Positions 18,213-27,023 of a stretch of 64,000 nucleotides of DNA are shown in pieces (the stretch's first letter is position 1; every line of letters starts with the position of its first letter). The position numbers and the translations under genes are program-made. The DNA is from Pleurocapsa sp. FMAR1. GTDB lineage: Bacteria > Cyanobacteriota > Cyanobacteriia > Cyanobacteriales > Xenococcaceae. The notes under the pieces are model-generated. The model ran no database searches and was not told the DNA's origin. It was given only the letters and a program-made list of their open reading frames with translations. The stretch is from assembly GCF_963665995.1 (NCBI RefSeq), contig NZ_OY762512.1, forward strand, positions 3,720,001-3,784,000, read 5' to 3'.

Positions 18213-19985
18213 TTACAGTAAGGTAGGAATATCGTTGACCCATAGCCAGTCCAAGTTATTGAACCATTTTTGAGTCTTCTCTCCTGACTTTTTCGCTTGA
18301 TGGAGCTTTATAACCAATTGGTCACTGTACGTTTTGGCATCATGGCAATGTTTGTGTAGTAGCTGGAGATTATCTCTACTATTGCTACCACCCGCCTTTT
18401 TGGGGATGATATGGTCAGTTTCTATCAAATCTCCATCAAGGAAGTTAAGATTACACCAATTACATAAACCCATTTGTTTTTTCAACAATTTAGCTGTTGA
18501 AGGCTTCAATTCAGGATGCGAACCCTTTCTTTTTGCCCAGTAAATGGTGTCTCCGTCATAGGGGGTTTTATTTCCTCTAACTTTGACATGGCGTACAATT
18601 GCTGTTTTAGTATGTCTTTCTAAGGTAATAAAATCATCCTTATATTCCTTACCAAAAACCCAATTATCTTCTCCTATAGTTACCCAGTATTTATCTCCCA
18701 CCCAGTATTTACTTTTGTTGGGATGTCTTCTATCCGCCCATCTACGTAGCCTTTTGTGAGTTAAATGACCAACTTTTGAGTAAGTTTCTTGACTACACAC
18801 TGTTCTGTAATAGTTACACCATCCTCTAATAATCGGATTCAACTCACTGATGATTTTTTCTTGGGGTGCAGCTTTTAACCTTCCGATTTTAAGGGAAAGT
18901 TTTTCATAGTGCCTCCTAACACTATCGGATGATGGTCTTATAATTGTTTTGAACCCCAATAATTTACCCTGTCCGTTCTTCCCTGACTGGTATTTGCCAA
19001 CTTTATATTGGCGTATATTGAATCCCAGAAAATCGAATCCTGGTTGATGTTTATCCAGTTCAAGTTGAGTGTGAACAACTTTGGTTTTGCTAAATTTTAA
19101 TTCAAGGTCGTAGTGGGATAACCATTCACTTATGACATTTTGACAAACCTTGAGAGTATCCAAATTTTTATAAAAGATTACGAAATCGTCAGCATATCTG
19201 ATTAAAGATGCACCCTTAATTTGTTTAATCCTATTTTCCATTCCGTGTAGGGCTATATTGCTTAAAAGCGGGGAAATTACGCCTCCCTGTGGCGTTCCCT
19301 GACGGTTTGGAGTCTTTTGATTCTTCTCAAAGTCATAAATGTCGGCTCTCAACCAGGCTCGGATTTGTCTCCTAATGGTAGGAAATGTATTGAGCTTGGC
19401 TAGGAGGTGATGGTGGTTAATTCGGTCAAAACATTTCGCTATATCTGCATCCAACACAAATTTTGATTTATATCTAATCTGGTTGAAGATGGCTTCCACA
19501 GCGTCATGTGCGCTTCTTCCAGGTCGAAAGCCATAAGAATTATTTTCAAATCTTGACTCCCATTCTGGTTCTAGAGCAGCTTTAACTAAAGCTTGTGTTG
19601 CTCTGTCGCGCATCACAGGAATACCTAGAGGTCGCTTTTCGTTTCTTCCAGGCTTGGGAATCCAAACTCTTCTAATGGGTTGGGATTTATCCTCTAGTTT
19701 TAAACCGTTTGCGAGTTGAAATCGCTGCTTTGGGGTCAAGGATTTCACCTGATCCACTCCCGCAGTTTTCTTTCCTGAATTATCCTGTGTGACCAGTCTT
19801 ACGGATAAAAGTCGGTTGTAATAGGATTTGATGAGGGTTTTTTGTAGCCTTCTTCCTTGTTTGACATCACCATTGATGTAGGCTCGGTAGATTCTCTTTT
19901 GCAACTTCCAAACAGCCTTCTGGATTTTACGCCAATCAAGCTGTTTCCATTCCACAGTATTCTGATTTGAATCTGTTTTAGACAT
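18213..19985 (-). CDS. ltrA: Group II intron reverse transcriptase/maturase with HNH
   Basis: 590 aa. The RT fingers and palm hold KRPLGIPVMRDRATQALV, SYGFRPGRSAHDAV, the catalytic YADDF (SLIRYADDFVIFY) and QGGVISPLLSN. The maturase X domain follows (IIRGWCNYYRTVCS). The C-terminus has an HNH endonuclease with zinc pairs: CNWCNL, then ETDHIIPKKAGGSNSRDNLQLLH. All catalytic residues appear present, so the protein may be active in splicing and retrohoming. It acts by binding its own intron RNA. Start ATG at 19985 gives a full-length N-terminus (VEWKQLDWRKIQKAVWKLQ). Confidence 0.95.
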   Translation of the reverse strand: MSKTDSNQNTVEWKQLDWRKIQKAVWKLQKRIYRAYINGDVKQGRRLQKTLIKSYYNRLLSVRLVTQDNSGKKTAGVDQVKSLTPKQRFQLANGLKLEDKSQPIRRVWIPKPGRNEKRPLGIPVMRDRATQALVKAALEPEWESRFENNSYGFRPGRSAHDAVEAIFNQIRYKSKFVLDADIAKCFDRINHHHLLAKLNTFPTIRRQIRAWLRADIYDFEKNQKTPNRQGTPQGGVISPLLSNIALHGMENRIKQIKGASLIRYADDFVIFYKNLDTLKVCQNVISEWLSHYDLELKFSKTKVVHTQLELDKHQPGFDFLGFNIRQYKVGKYQSGKNGQGKLLGFKTIIRPSSDSVRRHYEKLSLKIGRLKAAPQEKIISELNPIIRGWCNYYRTVCSQETYSKVGHLTHKRLRRWADRRHPNKSKYWVGDKYWVTIGEDNWVFGKEYKDDFITLERHTKTAIVRHVKVRGNKTPYDGDTIYWAKRKGSHPELKPSTAKLLKKQMGLCNWCNLNFLDGDLIETDHIIPKKAGGSNSRDNLQLLHKHCHDAKTYSDQLVIKLHQAKKSGEKTQKWFNNLDWLWVNDIPTLL

Positions 19986-20280
19986 ATCTATTGCTACTTA
20001 ATCACTACTTGACTGAAAACAGTGAGGACGTGGGCATATCTTATTCATTACAAATAAGCCTTAGCTTTTTCCTCAATCCTTCGCCCTCTATAGCCTCCTG
20101 ATATCGGAGAGTTTACGTCTTGGTTGATTACTCAGGTATTTCGACCAATAGCCTGAGAGCTATAGAGGGATTTCCTCGTTCCGAATATTTCGTTGGTATG
20201 AATCTTTAGGATGTGTCTGTCCACCGAGCGCGGTTAGTGTTGTGATTGTCATATTCACACTGACAATTAACCAGATGCGC

Positions 20281-20360
20281 TGATGCCTTTTGGCACAGGG
20301 CGAATGCCCAGATCGTCGTCTAACGACGACTGGCGACGCTACCGCGTCGCGTGCCTGTCA
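20281..20360. repeat. Branched palindromic repeat in intron RNA
   Basis: Nested hairpins GGGCGAATGCCC, GTCGTCTAACGACGAC and GCGACGCTACCGCGTCGC enclosed by GGCAC/GTGCC. The CAGGGC...GCCCAGATCGTC opening is like the 71-bp palindrome of the GTCAA elements, so this is a diverged solitary relative inserted into the 5' part of the intron. Confidence 0.7.
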
Positions 20361-20729
20361 GACCTGATTTGGCTGTTTACCCTTAACGATGGTTATGACG
20401 GGAAGATTATTCCTTTTACTTCAGAATTAATCTTATCCATAGACTTCTTGCTAGCAGAGAACCAGTCCAGACTACCAGTTAGAGCTACATTTAACCCCGC
20501 TTTACGGATTGATGACCAGTCGCTACCGTAGGGGTTATGCTTTTACTCCCAACACCGAGAGAGTAGGACTTGATGATTTGAGCTTTTGTTAATATTTAGC
20601 ACCTTATTACAGGCTCTCTCACCTACACGAAATATTCAGTTGTCATGGTTCAGATACTCATGATTGAGTCTTATCCAAGCTAGTCATACCAAGGGTTTTT
20701 ACTCCTTGTTTCAACTAAACGAGTCGCAC

Positions 20730-21379
20730 TTAAATATAGGGTTCGTGCGACCGAGTGCAGTCTGTCTCTGAAACCTTTGTTATACAAAAGATACAGAGTT
20801 CGATCTTTAAAATTTAAGCGGTCGCCAGAATATAAGTTACATAAATGTTTTCCTGAACGCACCTATCGAAAAAAACGCTCCTTAAAATAGAAGTTAAGAC
20901 ACATCAAAACAACGATGCTAAAGTATTGTAATCCTGTATTGAATTTCAAAAATATTGCCTAAAAGAAGACAAACTGGGCAATGTAATAATTTGTATTACT
21001 TATTATTCAAGCCTCATACGTTACTTAGTGCTGATTGCGTTATCGAAGCACCTAGTAGAGGTTTCTTCTCTCAGCTTTTTTTATTATAAGGGGTGACTCC
21101 AAACGTCAAGGGAGTCTTTGTGAAGCTCTAACTTTCTGTAGCGAAATATGCTTTTTAAAGAGTTTATAGGACTCGCTTTGCTGCTTTTAAATCTTTAATT
21201 TCTGCTTATAGGTTGGTTCGCTTCGTCCACAAACTCTAAGTTAAAAACCGTATTCCGAACAGAAAATAACTCGCTAACAAAAACTAAACCCATTGACTTT
21301 TGAAGCCTCCACCCCTTGCCCCAGAGATAGCTGGGATAAGAAAAATCAGCATATAAAATAACACGAGGAAAATCAAATC
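20730..21379. other. Intergenic, 5' exon side of intron
   Basis: No gene supported. A short minus-strand frame at 20862-20680 crosses the intron boundary and is judged spurious. An inverted copy of text near 20735-20760 (TTCGTGCGACCGAGTGC) echoes the intron start and may be an EBS/IBS-related or older intron end. Confidence 0.4.
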
Positions 21380-21829
21380 ATGACGATCGATCACAACGCT
21401 CCATCATCCAAATTTCAGGTTCCCACACTCAAAGAACAAGAAAAAAAGGCTGCTTTTCGTAAATGGCAGGCAGTGTTTTACACCTTGCGTCAAAAGAAGG
21501 CAGAAGACGCTGCGCTACAAGGGCAGATGGCAGAAGGTAACTTGTTTGGAAGAGGCTTGTACCTCTACCAAACCCTTTTCGTCGTAAACGACGAGGCTTG
21601 TATCCTGACGGAAGAAGGAGGAAGTAGCTGCTTTTCCTTCTGCCATCTGCCATCTGCCTTCTGCCTTCAAGGGCGAAGCCCTGGTCAAAAGAAGGCAGAA
21701 GAGTTAAAGTTATTTGATGCTCAACACCAAGTTTATGCTGCAAGGATGAACGAGCGACAGGTAGAACTCCCAGAACTTCCAACCGCCAAACCAGTTTACG
21801 AAGAAGAAGAAGTCGAAGTTGACTTTTAA
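21380..21829 (+). CDS. Small protein with in-frame GTCAA element
   Basis: 149 aa, of which 65 come from an inserted repeat element. Without it the protein would be 84 aa: an N-terminal basic helix (LKEQEKKAAFRKWQAVFYTLRQKKAEELKLFDAQHQVY) and an acidic tail ending EEEEVEVDF. The insert adds VVNDEACILTEEGG and a Ser/Cys-rich stretch with no stop. No known family. It may act with the neighbouring Gp157-like gene as a phage- or plasmid-type recombination accessory, but that is guesswork. Confidence 0.55.
   Translation: MTIDHNAPSSKFQVPTLKEQEKKAAFRKWQAVFYTLRQKKAEDAALQGQMAEGNLFGRGLYLYQTLFVVNDEACILTEEGGSSCFSFCHLPSAFCLQGRSPGQKKAEELKLFDAQHQVYAARMNERQVELPELPTAKPVYEEEEVEVDF
21494..21683 (+). repeat. GTCAA-bounded heptamer element, GAAGGCA type (190 bp)
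   Basis: It lies between GTCAA at 21489-21493 and 21684-21688. The left arm has AGAAGGCAGAAG and GGGCAGATGGCAGAAGG; the right arm has CTTCTGCCATCTGCC and CTTCTGCCTTC, the exact complement type. Shared modules with the large elements: TACCTCTACCAAAC, TTCGTCGTxAACGACGxGGCTTG, GGAGGAAGTAGCTG and the terminal AGGGCGAAGCCCTG. The distance between the two GTCAA starts is 195 bp (65 codons). Confidence 0.85.
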
Positions 21830-21857
21830 GTAAAAAAACATGACAGGTAAGTAACTA

Positions 21858-22232
21858 TTACCTGCCTGCCATGTTTTCCAATTCCTCGATTGTGGGAATA
21901 TTCACAATTTTGAGCTTAGTTAAGTCTCCATTGATAAAGTAGCCTTTAAAAGAAAAGCTGGTTAGATCCCAACACCAGTAGAGTTTACAGTTCTCGCCAA
22001 TGGCAAGAACTGTCCGCTCGATACCAAGACCATGCAAAAGTTGACCGAAATTACCTGACAGCAAACGTTCGCGTAACTGCTTTTCAGTCCAAATATTTGG
22101 ACAACGAATCATTAACGCTGACTTCTCTTGCACTACAACCAACTGTAACTGGCAAAACTTTAGCAACTCTGTTTCTGTCTTTCCGCAGTGTTTTGTTACA
22201 CGGTCGCCTATTAATTGATTTAAACTTTCCAT
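21858..22232 (-). CDS. Hypothetical protein (124 aa)
   Basis: The longer frame opens at 22331, but ATG at 22232 (MESLNQLIGDRV...) is a more likely start, because the extra residues are low-quality and overlap the promoter region of the divergent gene at 22346. Visible: RCPNIWTEKQLRERL, YWCWDLTSFSFKGYFI. Not recognised. Confidence 0.5.
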   Translation of the reverse strand: MESLNQLIGDRVTKHCGKTETELLKFCQLQLVVVQEKSALMIRCPNIWTEKQLRERLLSGNFGQLLHGLGIERTVLAIGENCKLYWCWDLTSFSFKGYFINGDLTKLKIVNIPTIEELENMAGR

Positions 22233-22345
22233 GATTAATATTTTTGCCTCGTTAATAACAAGGATATCAAATAAATTAAAAGTTAAAAAACAATAATAAG
22301 TCCTTCGGGGCAAATGAAATCTACATAACAAAGAAAATACAAATC

Positions 22346-22879
22346 ATGAACAATAATCTTTGGAACAAAACTCAAGATTTAATCGAACTAGAAGATGCGA
22401 TCGCCGAAATTGCCAACAGCGAAGAATTAACTGAAGCCGAAAAAGACGAACGTTCCCAAGAGCTTTTTCAACAATGGTTAGGTCAAGAGGAGGACTGGAA
22501 AGCAAAGCTAGAGTCTGCTGCCTATGCTGCTAAATGCCTTGAAAAAGAAGCCGAGGCAATTAAATCGATGATTGATGATTTAAAAGTCAGATACGCCAGC
22601 CAACTTAACTCTGCCAGTAAGCTAAAGCAGTACATTTTGCTAGCAATGCAGGAACGAGGAATTAACAAAGTCAAGGGTAAATACTCAACTATTTATCAGC
22701 AAACCAGACAGCCAGTAGTTCTCAAAGTAGCACCAGAAGAACTGCCAGAAGAATATCAGCGAGTCAAAGTAGAAGCCAAGCTAAACGATCTAAAACAAGC
22801 TTTGAAGACTAGCAAAGATGACTTTCCTTGGGCTGATTGGGGAGAAACCGAAACCAGTTTGGTAATTAGGATTAAATAG
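22346..22879 (+). CDS. Siphovirus Gp157-like protein
   Basis: 177 aa, highly charged, mostly helical: a coiled coil over residues 45-95 (EEDWKAKLESAAYAAKCLEKEAEAIKSMI), then SKLKQYILLAMQERGINKVKGKYSTIYQQ and PEELPEEYQRVKVEAKLNDLKQALK. This matches the Gp157 family of phages that infect Gram-positive bacteria and cyanobacterial islands, linked to phage resistance or recombination. It is a marker that the 15-34 kb island has phage or plasmid ancestry. Confidence 0.8.
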   Translation: MNNNLWNKTQDLIELEDAIAEIANSEELTEAEKDERSQELFQQWLGQEEDWKAKLESAAYAAKCLEKEAEAIKSMIDDLKVRYASQLNSASKLKQYILLAMQERGINKVKGKYSTIYQQTRQPVVLKVAPEELPEEYQRVKVEAKLNDLKQALKTSKDDFPWADWGETETSLVIRIK

Positions 22880-22956
22880 AAAACAAGTTAGATAAAAAAT
22901 AAATAATTACTGTCTCGTGCTGAGGAGTGAATGAAGTTTATTAGATAACAATTACT

Positions 22957-23175
22957 ATGAACTATTCACAACTTAGTTCGAGAGATGAAGATGCTCTATT
23001 TGAGTACATCAATGGTGAAAATGATGCTTTAACTTTAGAAACTCCAGCCTCAGATAATTGTTACTATCTTTCAGGCTGGCATGAAACCAAAGCCAAACTC
23101 GCTAGTGGCGAATTGACTAATGAGATGACAAAAAGAGATTTAGGCGAAGAAAAATATAATCTAGAGATTTTCTGA
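22957..23175 (+). CDS. Hypothetical protein (72 aa)
   Basis: Small acidic protein starting MNYSQLSSRDEDALFEYING; includes CYYLSGWHETKAKLASGEL. Same direction as the Gp157-like gene and probably part of the same island operon. Not recognised. Confidence 0.5.
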   Translation: MNYSQLSSRDEDALFEYINGENDALTLETPASDNCYYLSGWHETKAKLASGELTNEMTKRDLGEEKYNLEIF

Positions 23176-23200
23176 TGTAATAAAAGTCCTACAGCAACTT

Positions 23201-23464
23201 GTGAAGTTAATTCTGAATCGAACTATGAACGTTATTACTTTGCAAAAAGCCGTAGCTAACCTCAATTGGCACATTAATTTTTATGAATTCTGTCGAGAAA
23301 TTCTTCAAAAACATAACTGGACTGACCGACGGTTAGAAAAAGATGCTTACTGTCTGGAAAAATGGCGCGATTGGCAGAAGTTAAATAAGGCGTTACATCT
23401 ATTCGACGATGAAACTTTAGAGCGCATCGTCACCGTATACGAACGAAGACATAAAAACAAATAA
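23201..23464 (+). CDS. Hypothetical protein (87 aa)
   Basis: Starts MKLILNRTMNVITLQK; an internal ATG at 23225 is an alternative. Rich in Trp and charged residues (NWHINFYEFCREILQKHNW, DAYCLEKWRDWQKL). No family recognised. Follows the previous gene by 25 bp. Confidence 0.5.
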   Translation: MKLILNRTMNVITLQKAVANLNWHINFYEFCREILQKHNWTDRRLEKDAYCLEKWRDWQKLNKALHLFDDETLERIVTVYERRHKNK

Positions 23465-23472
23465 ACAATAGT

Positions 23473-24036
23473 ATGTCTGAAATTTTAAATAAACTTTCAA
23501 TTTCAGCCATGAATAACTGTATACAAGCAGTGTTGAATGTTGAGGTAGCGATTGCCTGCGGCAAGAAATTAATGAAGCCATTCCCCTTCGCCAACAAATC
23601 GCAGCTAAACCCGTCAACTTTCTCAAGACCAAAACGAAGAAGCTCATCTCTTAGTCCAAGCCAACGCCAAAATCAAAGACTTGCGCGATTGCACCGATAC
23701 TCGTTTCTAGCTATTTTACCCCAATTACATACTTTCCATTGGGAATTGGAATTTCCAGAGGTGTTTCTTCGCAATGATAAAAGCGAAACGATGAAAAAGG
23801 TAGAGACAGTTCATCCTTCATCCCTCATCATTCATCCTTACAACGTGGCTTCCATGAAACAGTGACTCCGTTACACCATCAGCGAAGTAGCCAGACGCGA
23901 AATCCTAGACCGTTTGCTGCAATTAAACCATCATCGCTACGCCGAGGAAGTTGAACAGGGATTACACAGCAAAAAGAAAGGTAAATCGAAGAAAAAAGCA
24001 AGCAATCATAAAATCAAGCAAAAAAGTTTGTTTTAG
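23473..24036 (+). pseudogene. Eco57I-like restriction-modification methylase remnant
   Basis: Fragments in different frames resemble the C-terminal third of large Eco57I-type methylases: NEAIPLRQQIAAKPVNFLKT, FHWELEFPEVF, and near 23880-24036 ISEVARREILDRLLQLNHHRYAEEVEQG followed by a Lys-rich tail. A heptamer block (23812-23840) has replaced part of the gene. The frame 23473-23865 is a by-product of these joins. The methyltransferase core motifs are missing. Confidence 0.55.
23812..23840 (+). repeat. Tandem heptamers (TTCATCC type)
   Basis: Four consecutive 7-mers of the type TTCATCC/CTCATCA lie inside the methylase remnant. They differ from the GAAGTTT and GAAGGCA heptamers elsewhere, giving a third heptamer type in the window. 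Confidence 0.65.
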
Positions 24037-24098
24037 TTGCTAAAGCTCCCGTATACTTAGCTAAAATGGTATCGGACATATATGTCCTCTCATTAACC

Positions 24099-24358
24099 AT
24101 GACAGGTAATGAATTTATCAAGAGAGTGAAAAAACTGGCTAAAGCTAAAGGTAAGACAATTTCTATAGATAAAAGTCGTGGCAAAGGTAGCCATATTACA
24201 CTTTACTATGGCGAAAAATTTACAGTAGTTCGGAATCTCAAAGATGAGTTCTAGCAAGACTTGCGCTTGCCGAACTAAATTCGGCGCGCTTCCTTGCTCA
24301 AAATTGGCACTTACAAAGCACGCTTGCTCAATTGGGAATCAAAGAAGATGAATTTTAA
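24099..24358 (+). pseudogene. hicA: hicA toxin, disrupted
   Basis: The start ATG at 24099 gives MTGNEFIKRVKKLAKAKGK, then GKGSHITLYYGEKFTVVRN, the double-stranded-RBD-like HicA mRNA interferase with its conserved GSH. After KDE a ~49-bp palindrome is inserted, and the final residues (KIGTYKA...LLNWESKKMNF region, originally xGTYKALLAQLGIKEDEF) follow in a shifted context. Truncated toxin is likely inactive. Confidence 0.7.
24250..24298. repeat. Palindromic repeat in hicA
   Basis: AGCAAGacttgcgc / gcgcgcttccTTGCT with inner TTGCCGAA/TTCGGC stem; it interrupts the hicA reading frame just before its last ~15 codons. Confidence 0.6.
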
Positions 24359-24781
24359 AACCAATCAAACAGAGAGTCGCTTTTCTTTTCCTGTAACCTT
24401 AACAACCGATGAAGTAGACGGTGGTTTTACAGTTACCTTTCGTGACCTACCGTGACCGCTATTACTCAAGGAGAAAGTATTGAGGATGCTCTCAGTGAAG
24501 CTGCTGATTGTTTGGAAGAAGCGATCGCTAACAGAGTTATTCGCCGTTCAGAAATTCCCGTTCCTTCCGAACCAGATGAAAACGAATATACGGTAACAAC
24601 ACCACTACAGACCTCCTTTAAAGCTTCAATTTGGCTAGCAATGCAGGAGAAAAACATTAATCAAACCCAACTTGCTAATGTTTTGAGTGTGGATGAGAAA
24701 GAGGTTAGAAGAATACTTGACCCCAGCCATAATACTAAGCTGGAAACTTTGGAGCGATCGCTCTGTAAGATAATACTTTAG
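24348..24781 (+). pseudogene. hicB: hicB antitoxin, frameshifted
   Basis: The ATG at 24348 overlaps the end of hicA, the normal hicAB arrangement. The N-terminus (FSFPVTLTTDEVDGGFTVTFRDLP) is followed by a frameshift and TGA near 24454, then continues as AITQGESIEDALSEAADCLEEAI, a C-terminal HTH (LAMQEKNINQTQLANVLSVDEKEVRRIL) and ends at 24781. Both HicB domains are recognisable but not joined in one frame. Confidence 0.7.
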
Positions 24782-24993
24782 ATCTTTAGTGCCTTTTCGT
24801 ACGCCCGATCCGCTTTGCCGAGTGACCCAGTATAAAACAACAACATTAGTTTTTGCGTTTTTGGTCATATAGGTAACGAAAACTAAGTTAATCTTAAGAA
24901 GTTTTGAAATAAAGTCAAAAGTTTTGTAGCTTCTTCAGCTATGCAAGATGAGACTGTAGAGTAAAAGTGGCAAAAATTTGTTTCACAGCGCGT

Positions 24994-25632
24994 TCAAAGA
25001 TTGTCTCTAACCCACTTTTTAAAAGCCCTAATTGCTTTACCTCTGCCTTCAGTTTGAGCTTGTTTAACGTATTTTTCAATAAGTTTGACGATAGGAATGT
25101 CAGGAAAATTGGAGCTTATTTGAGATTTTGTGTAATGATTTTCCTCTAACAAATAAATTTGTAACCCTTTTCTAGTGTATCGCCACAATTCAGGAACTTT
25201 TAACAACAGATAGTTATCTAACTGTGTTCTATTAGTTATGTCTATTTCGATAGCTAAATCTGGGGGAGAGTCGATTTCTAAGTCTAATCTATTCTTGCCA
25301 ATGACAACTTGATAATTCTGGATGTAAAAACAAGAATCTGGTTCGACAGCCTGTATCATCTGTTTATTCTTAAATGTTGTCGAACCTAGAGGTTCAAAAT
25401 CAATTTCTAATTCGTCAAGCAAGATTTTGACGATTTCGTTAATTATTTCTTTGTCTTTTTCATGTTCTGGTAGGGGAACCATAATTTCCAATACTCCGTT
25501 GCTGTATGAAATTTTGGAACTGCGATGTTCTCCTAGTTCTTCTAAGATTTCTTCAAAATCCTGCCAGTTAATATCTTGTAGTAATAATTGCTGACCTGGT
25601 TTTACAACAATTTTTTCTAAAGCTACTTGCAT
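24994..25632 (-). CDS. Uma2 family protein
   Basis: 212 aa, PD-(D/E)XK-like Uma2/DUF820 family, which is expanded in cyanobacteria. Visible: WQDFEEILEELGEHRSSKISYSNGVLEIM, PLPEHEKDKEIINEIV, EPDSCFYIQ, and the catalytic-type core LDLEIDSPPDLAIEIDIT. Thought to be a nuclease-like fold; the real role is unknown. Stand-alone gene with AT-rich flanks. Confidence 0.85.
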   Translation of the reverse strand: MQVALEKIVVKPGQQLLLQDINWQDFEEILEELGEHRSSKISYSNGVLEIMVPLPEHEKDKEIINEIVKILLDELEIDFEPLGSTTFKNKQMIQAVEPDSCFYIQNYQVVIGKNRLDLEIDSPPDLAIEIDITNRTQLDNYLLLKVPELWRYTRKGLQIYLLEENHYTKSQISSNFPDIPIVKLIEKYVKQAQTEGRGKAIRAFKKWVRDNL

Positions 25633-25814
25633 AGTACTAATTTATTTGTAAATAAATTAAATAGTCGGTCGATATAAGTAATTCAGTTCTATTTTGCTAA
25701 TATATAAATTTCTACTAAATAAACATACATTAAAATAGTAGAAAATAATCTAGCTTATTATGCATAATGTTCGACAAAATTAGGTCAAAAATTCAAAGCC
25801 GATTATTTCATATT

Positions 25815-27023
25815 TTAAGAAGATTTTTCTAATTTTTCTATAATGTTTTGAATATCTTTGCAGTTATCTTTACTCAAACTAGAATTAATAATCTGCCACT
25901 GATTTCCTTCAGGTTTAACTCTCATCAATTCGATTTTTGCTTCCCAATTAGTCACCACAGCAACTTCTCCTTTATTTTTTGTTAAAGTATAATTTTCGTC
26001 AATAAATTCATCACTATTCGTTACATCGAGAATTCTTATAACTATTGGTGCTATTAGCTCAATTCGCTCTTTCTGAGTCTTTTCTTCATATTCAACCATT
26101 CCTTTTAGCATTTCAATATCATCTGGATTGAGATTACTCTCTACAATCCCATCATCTATTGTCAAGATTATACGAGGTTCATGTATCTCTTTTTTTAAAA
26201 AACCACCTTGCAATAAATGAACAATCTTCACAAATAAATACGTATTGTCAGTTTCTCTAATTTCACAATAAGGTATTATACTATTGCTTCTTCTTTGCTC
26301 AATATTGCTGCAAATACGAAATCCATAAGTCTGGCTGTATTCACAATATTTTTTGATGATAATATTTGATAACTTGACTGCTTCTTCCTCCATCTGGCAT
26401 AATTGAATGAATTTTTTAGTAAGCGAAGGATTTTCGCGATGCAAATAGATGGTTTGTGCTAACTTCAAGTTATTTATTGTAAGAGATTCCTTGATTTTAG
26501 GAGAAATATATACATTGTTTAACTTTATTTCTTCAGCTTTAGTTCCCCATAATGAAACTCCATAAATAGAACAATCATCAAGAGTTGCTTTTTCAAGAGT
26601 TGCCTCATTTAAATTAGCATCATCAAAAAAAGAATTTACCAAATTTATTTTTTTTAAGTTGGCTTTTTTTAAAAATGCTTTTTTTAAAGTTACTCTAACA
26701 CCTTCGACTCCACTTAAATTTGCCATATACATATTGGCATTTTCAAAATTAGTAAAACTCAAACAAGCTTCTTTAAAATTCGCTTGGGTTAAATCTGCTT
26801 GTCCGAACCATATATTTTTAAGCCGAGCATTTTCTAAGTTTGCCTCAACAAGAGATGCTTTTGAAAAATCACTCTCATTAAACTCTACATTCTTCAAATT
26901 AGCTTTATTTAAGCTTGCATTCCTAAAAGAAATAGCCGTGCCACAAACATCGCTTAAATCAGCATAATCTAAATTGGGTAGTCCTAAAGATGTAAGGATA
27001 TAAAATAGGAAATTGTAGATCAT
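25815..27023 (-). CDS. Pentapeptide-repeat protein, 5' end altered by IS1
   Basis: About 155 residues of A(N/D)LxX-type repeats (YADLSD, KANLKN, EANLENA, QANFKEA ...) form a right-handed beta-helix, followed by a ~225-aa C-terminal region of unknown type (IIPYCEIRETDNTYLF, EPRIILTIDDGIVES). The start falls inside the IS1 element (left end at 26977), so the first ~16 residues of the frame derive from the IS end and the native N-terminus is lost. Probably inactive or fused. Confidence 0.75.
   Translation of the reverse strand: MIYNFLFYILTSLGLPNLDYADLSDVCGTAISFRNASLNKANLKNVEFNESDFSKASLVEANLENARLKNIWFGQADLTQANFKEACLSFTNFENANMYMANLSGVEGVRVTLKKAFLKKANLKKINLVNSFFDDANLNEATLEKATLDDCSIYGVSLWGTKAEEIKLNNVYISPKIKESLTINNLKLAQTIYLHRENPSLTKKFIQLCQMEEEAVKLSNIIIKKYCEYSQTYGFRICSNIEQRRSNSIIPYCEIRETDNTYLFVKIVHLLQGGFLKKEIHEPRIILTIDDGIVESNLNPDDIEMLKGMVEYEEKTQKERIELIAPIVIRILDVTNSDEFIDENYTLTKNKGEVAVVTNWEAKIELMRVKPEGNQWQIINSSLSKDNCKDIQNIIEKLEKSS

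Larger units (their letters stand above)
18106..20729 (-). mobile_element. Group II intron with maturase
   Basis: The intron RNA reads from 20729 (5' GTGCGACTCG, matching the GUGYG consensus) to about 18106. Domain V is visible as GAGCGCAG...CTGCGTTC (18147-18180), followed by a domain VI-like hairpin ending in AGTCTAAC. The maturase gene lies in between, as expected for domain IV. Flanks show no interrupted gene, so it sits in intergenic DNA or a relic. A palindromic repeat has invaded the structural RNA at 20281-20360. Confidence 0.8.

Noticed and set aside
20283-20531. 82-aa frame in the intron
   Set aside because: It is the translation of the palindromic insert and intron RNA.
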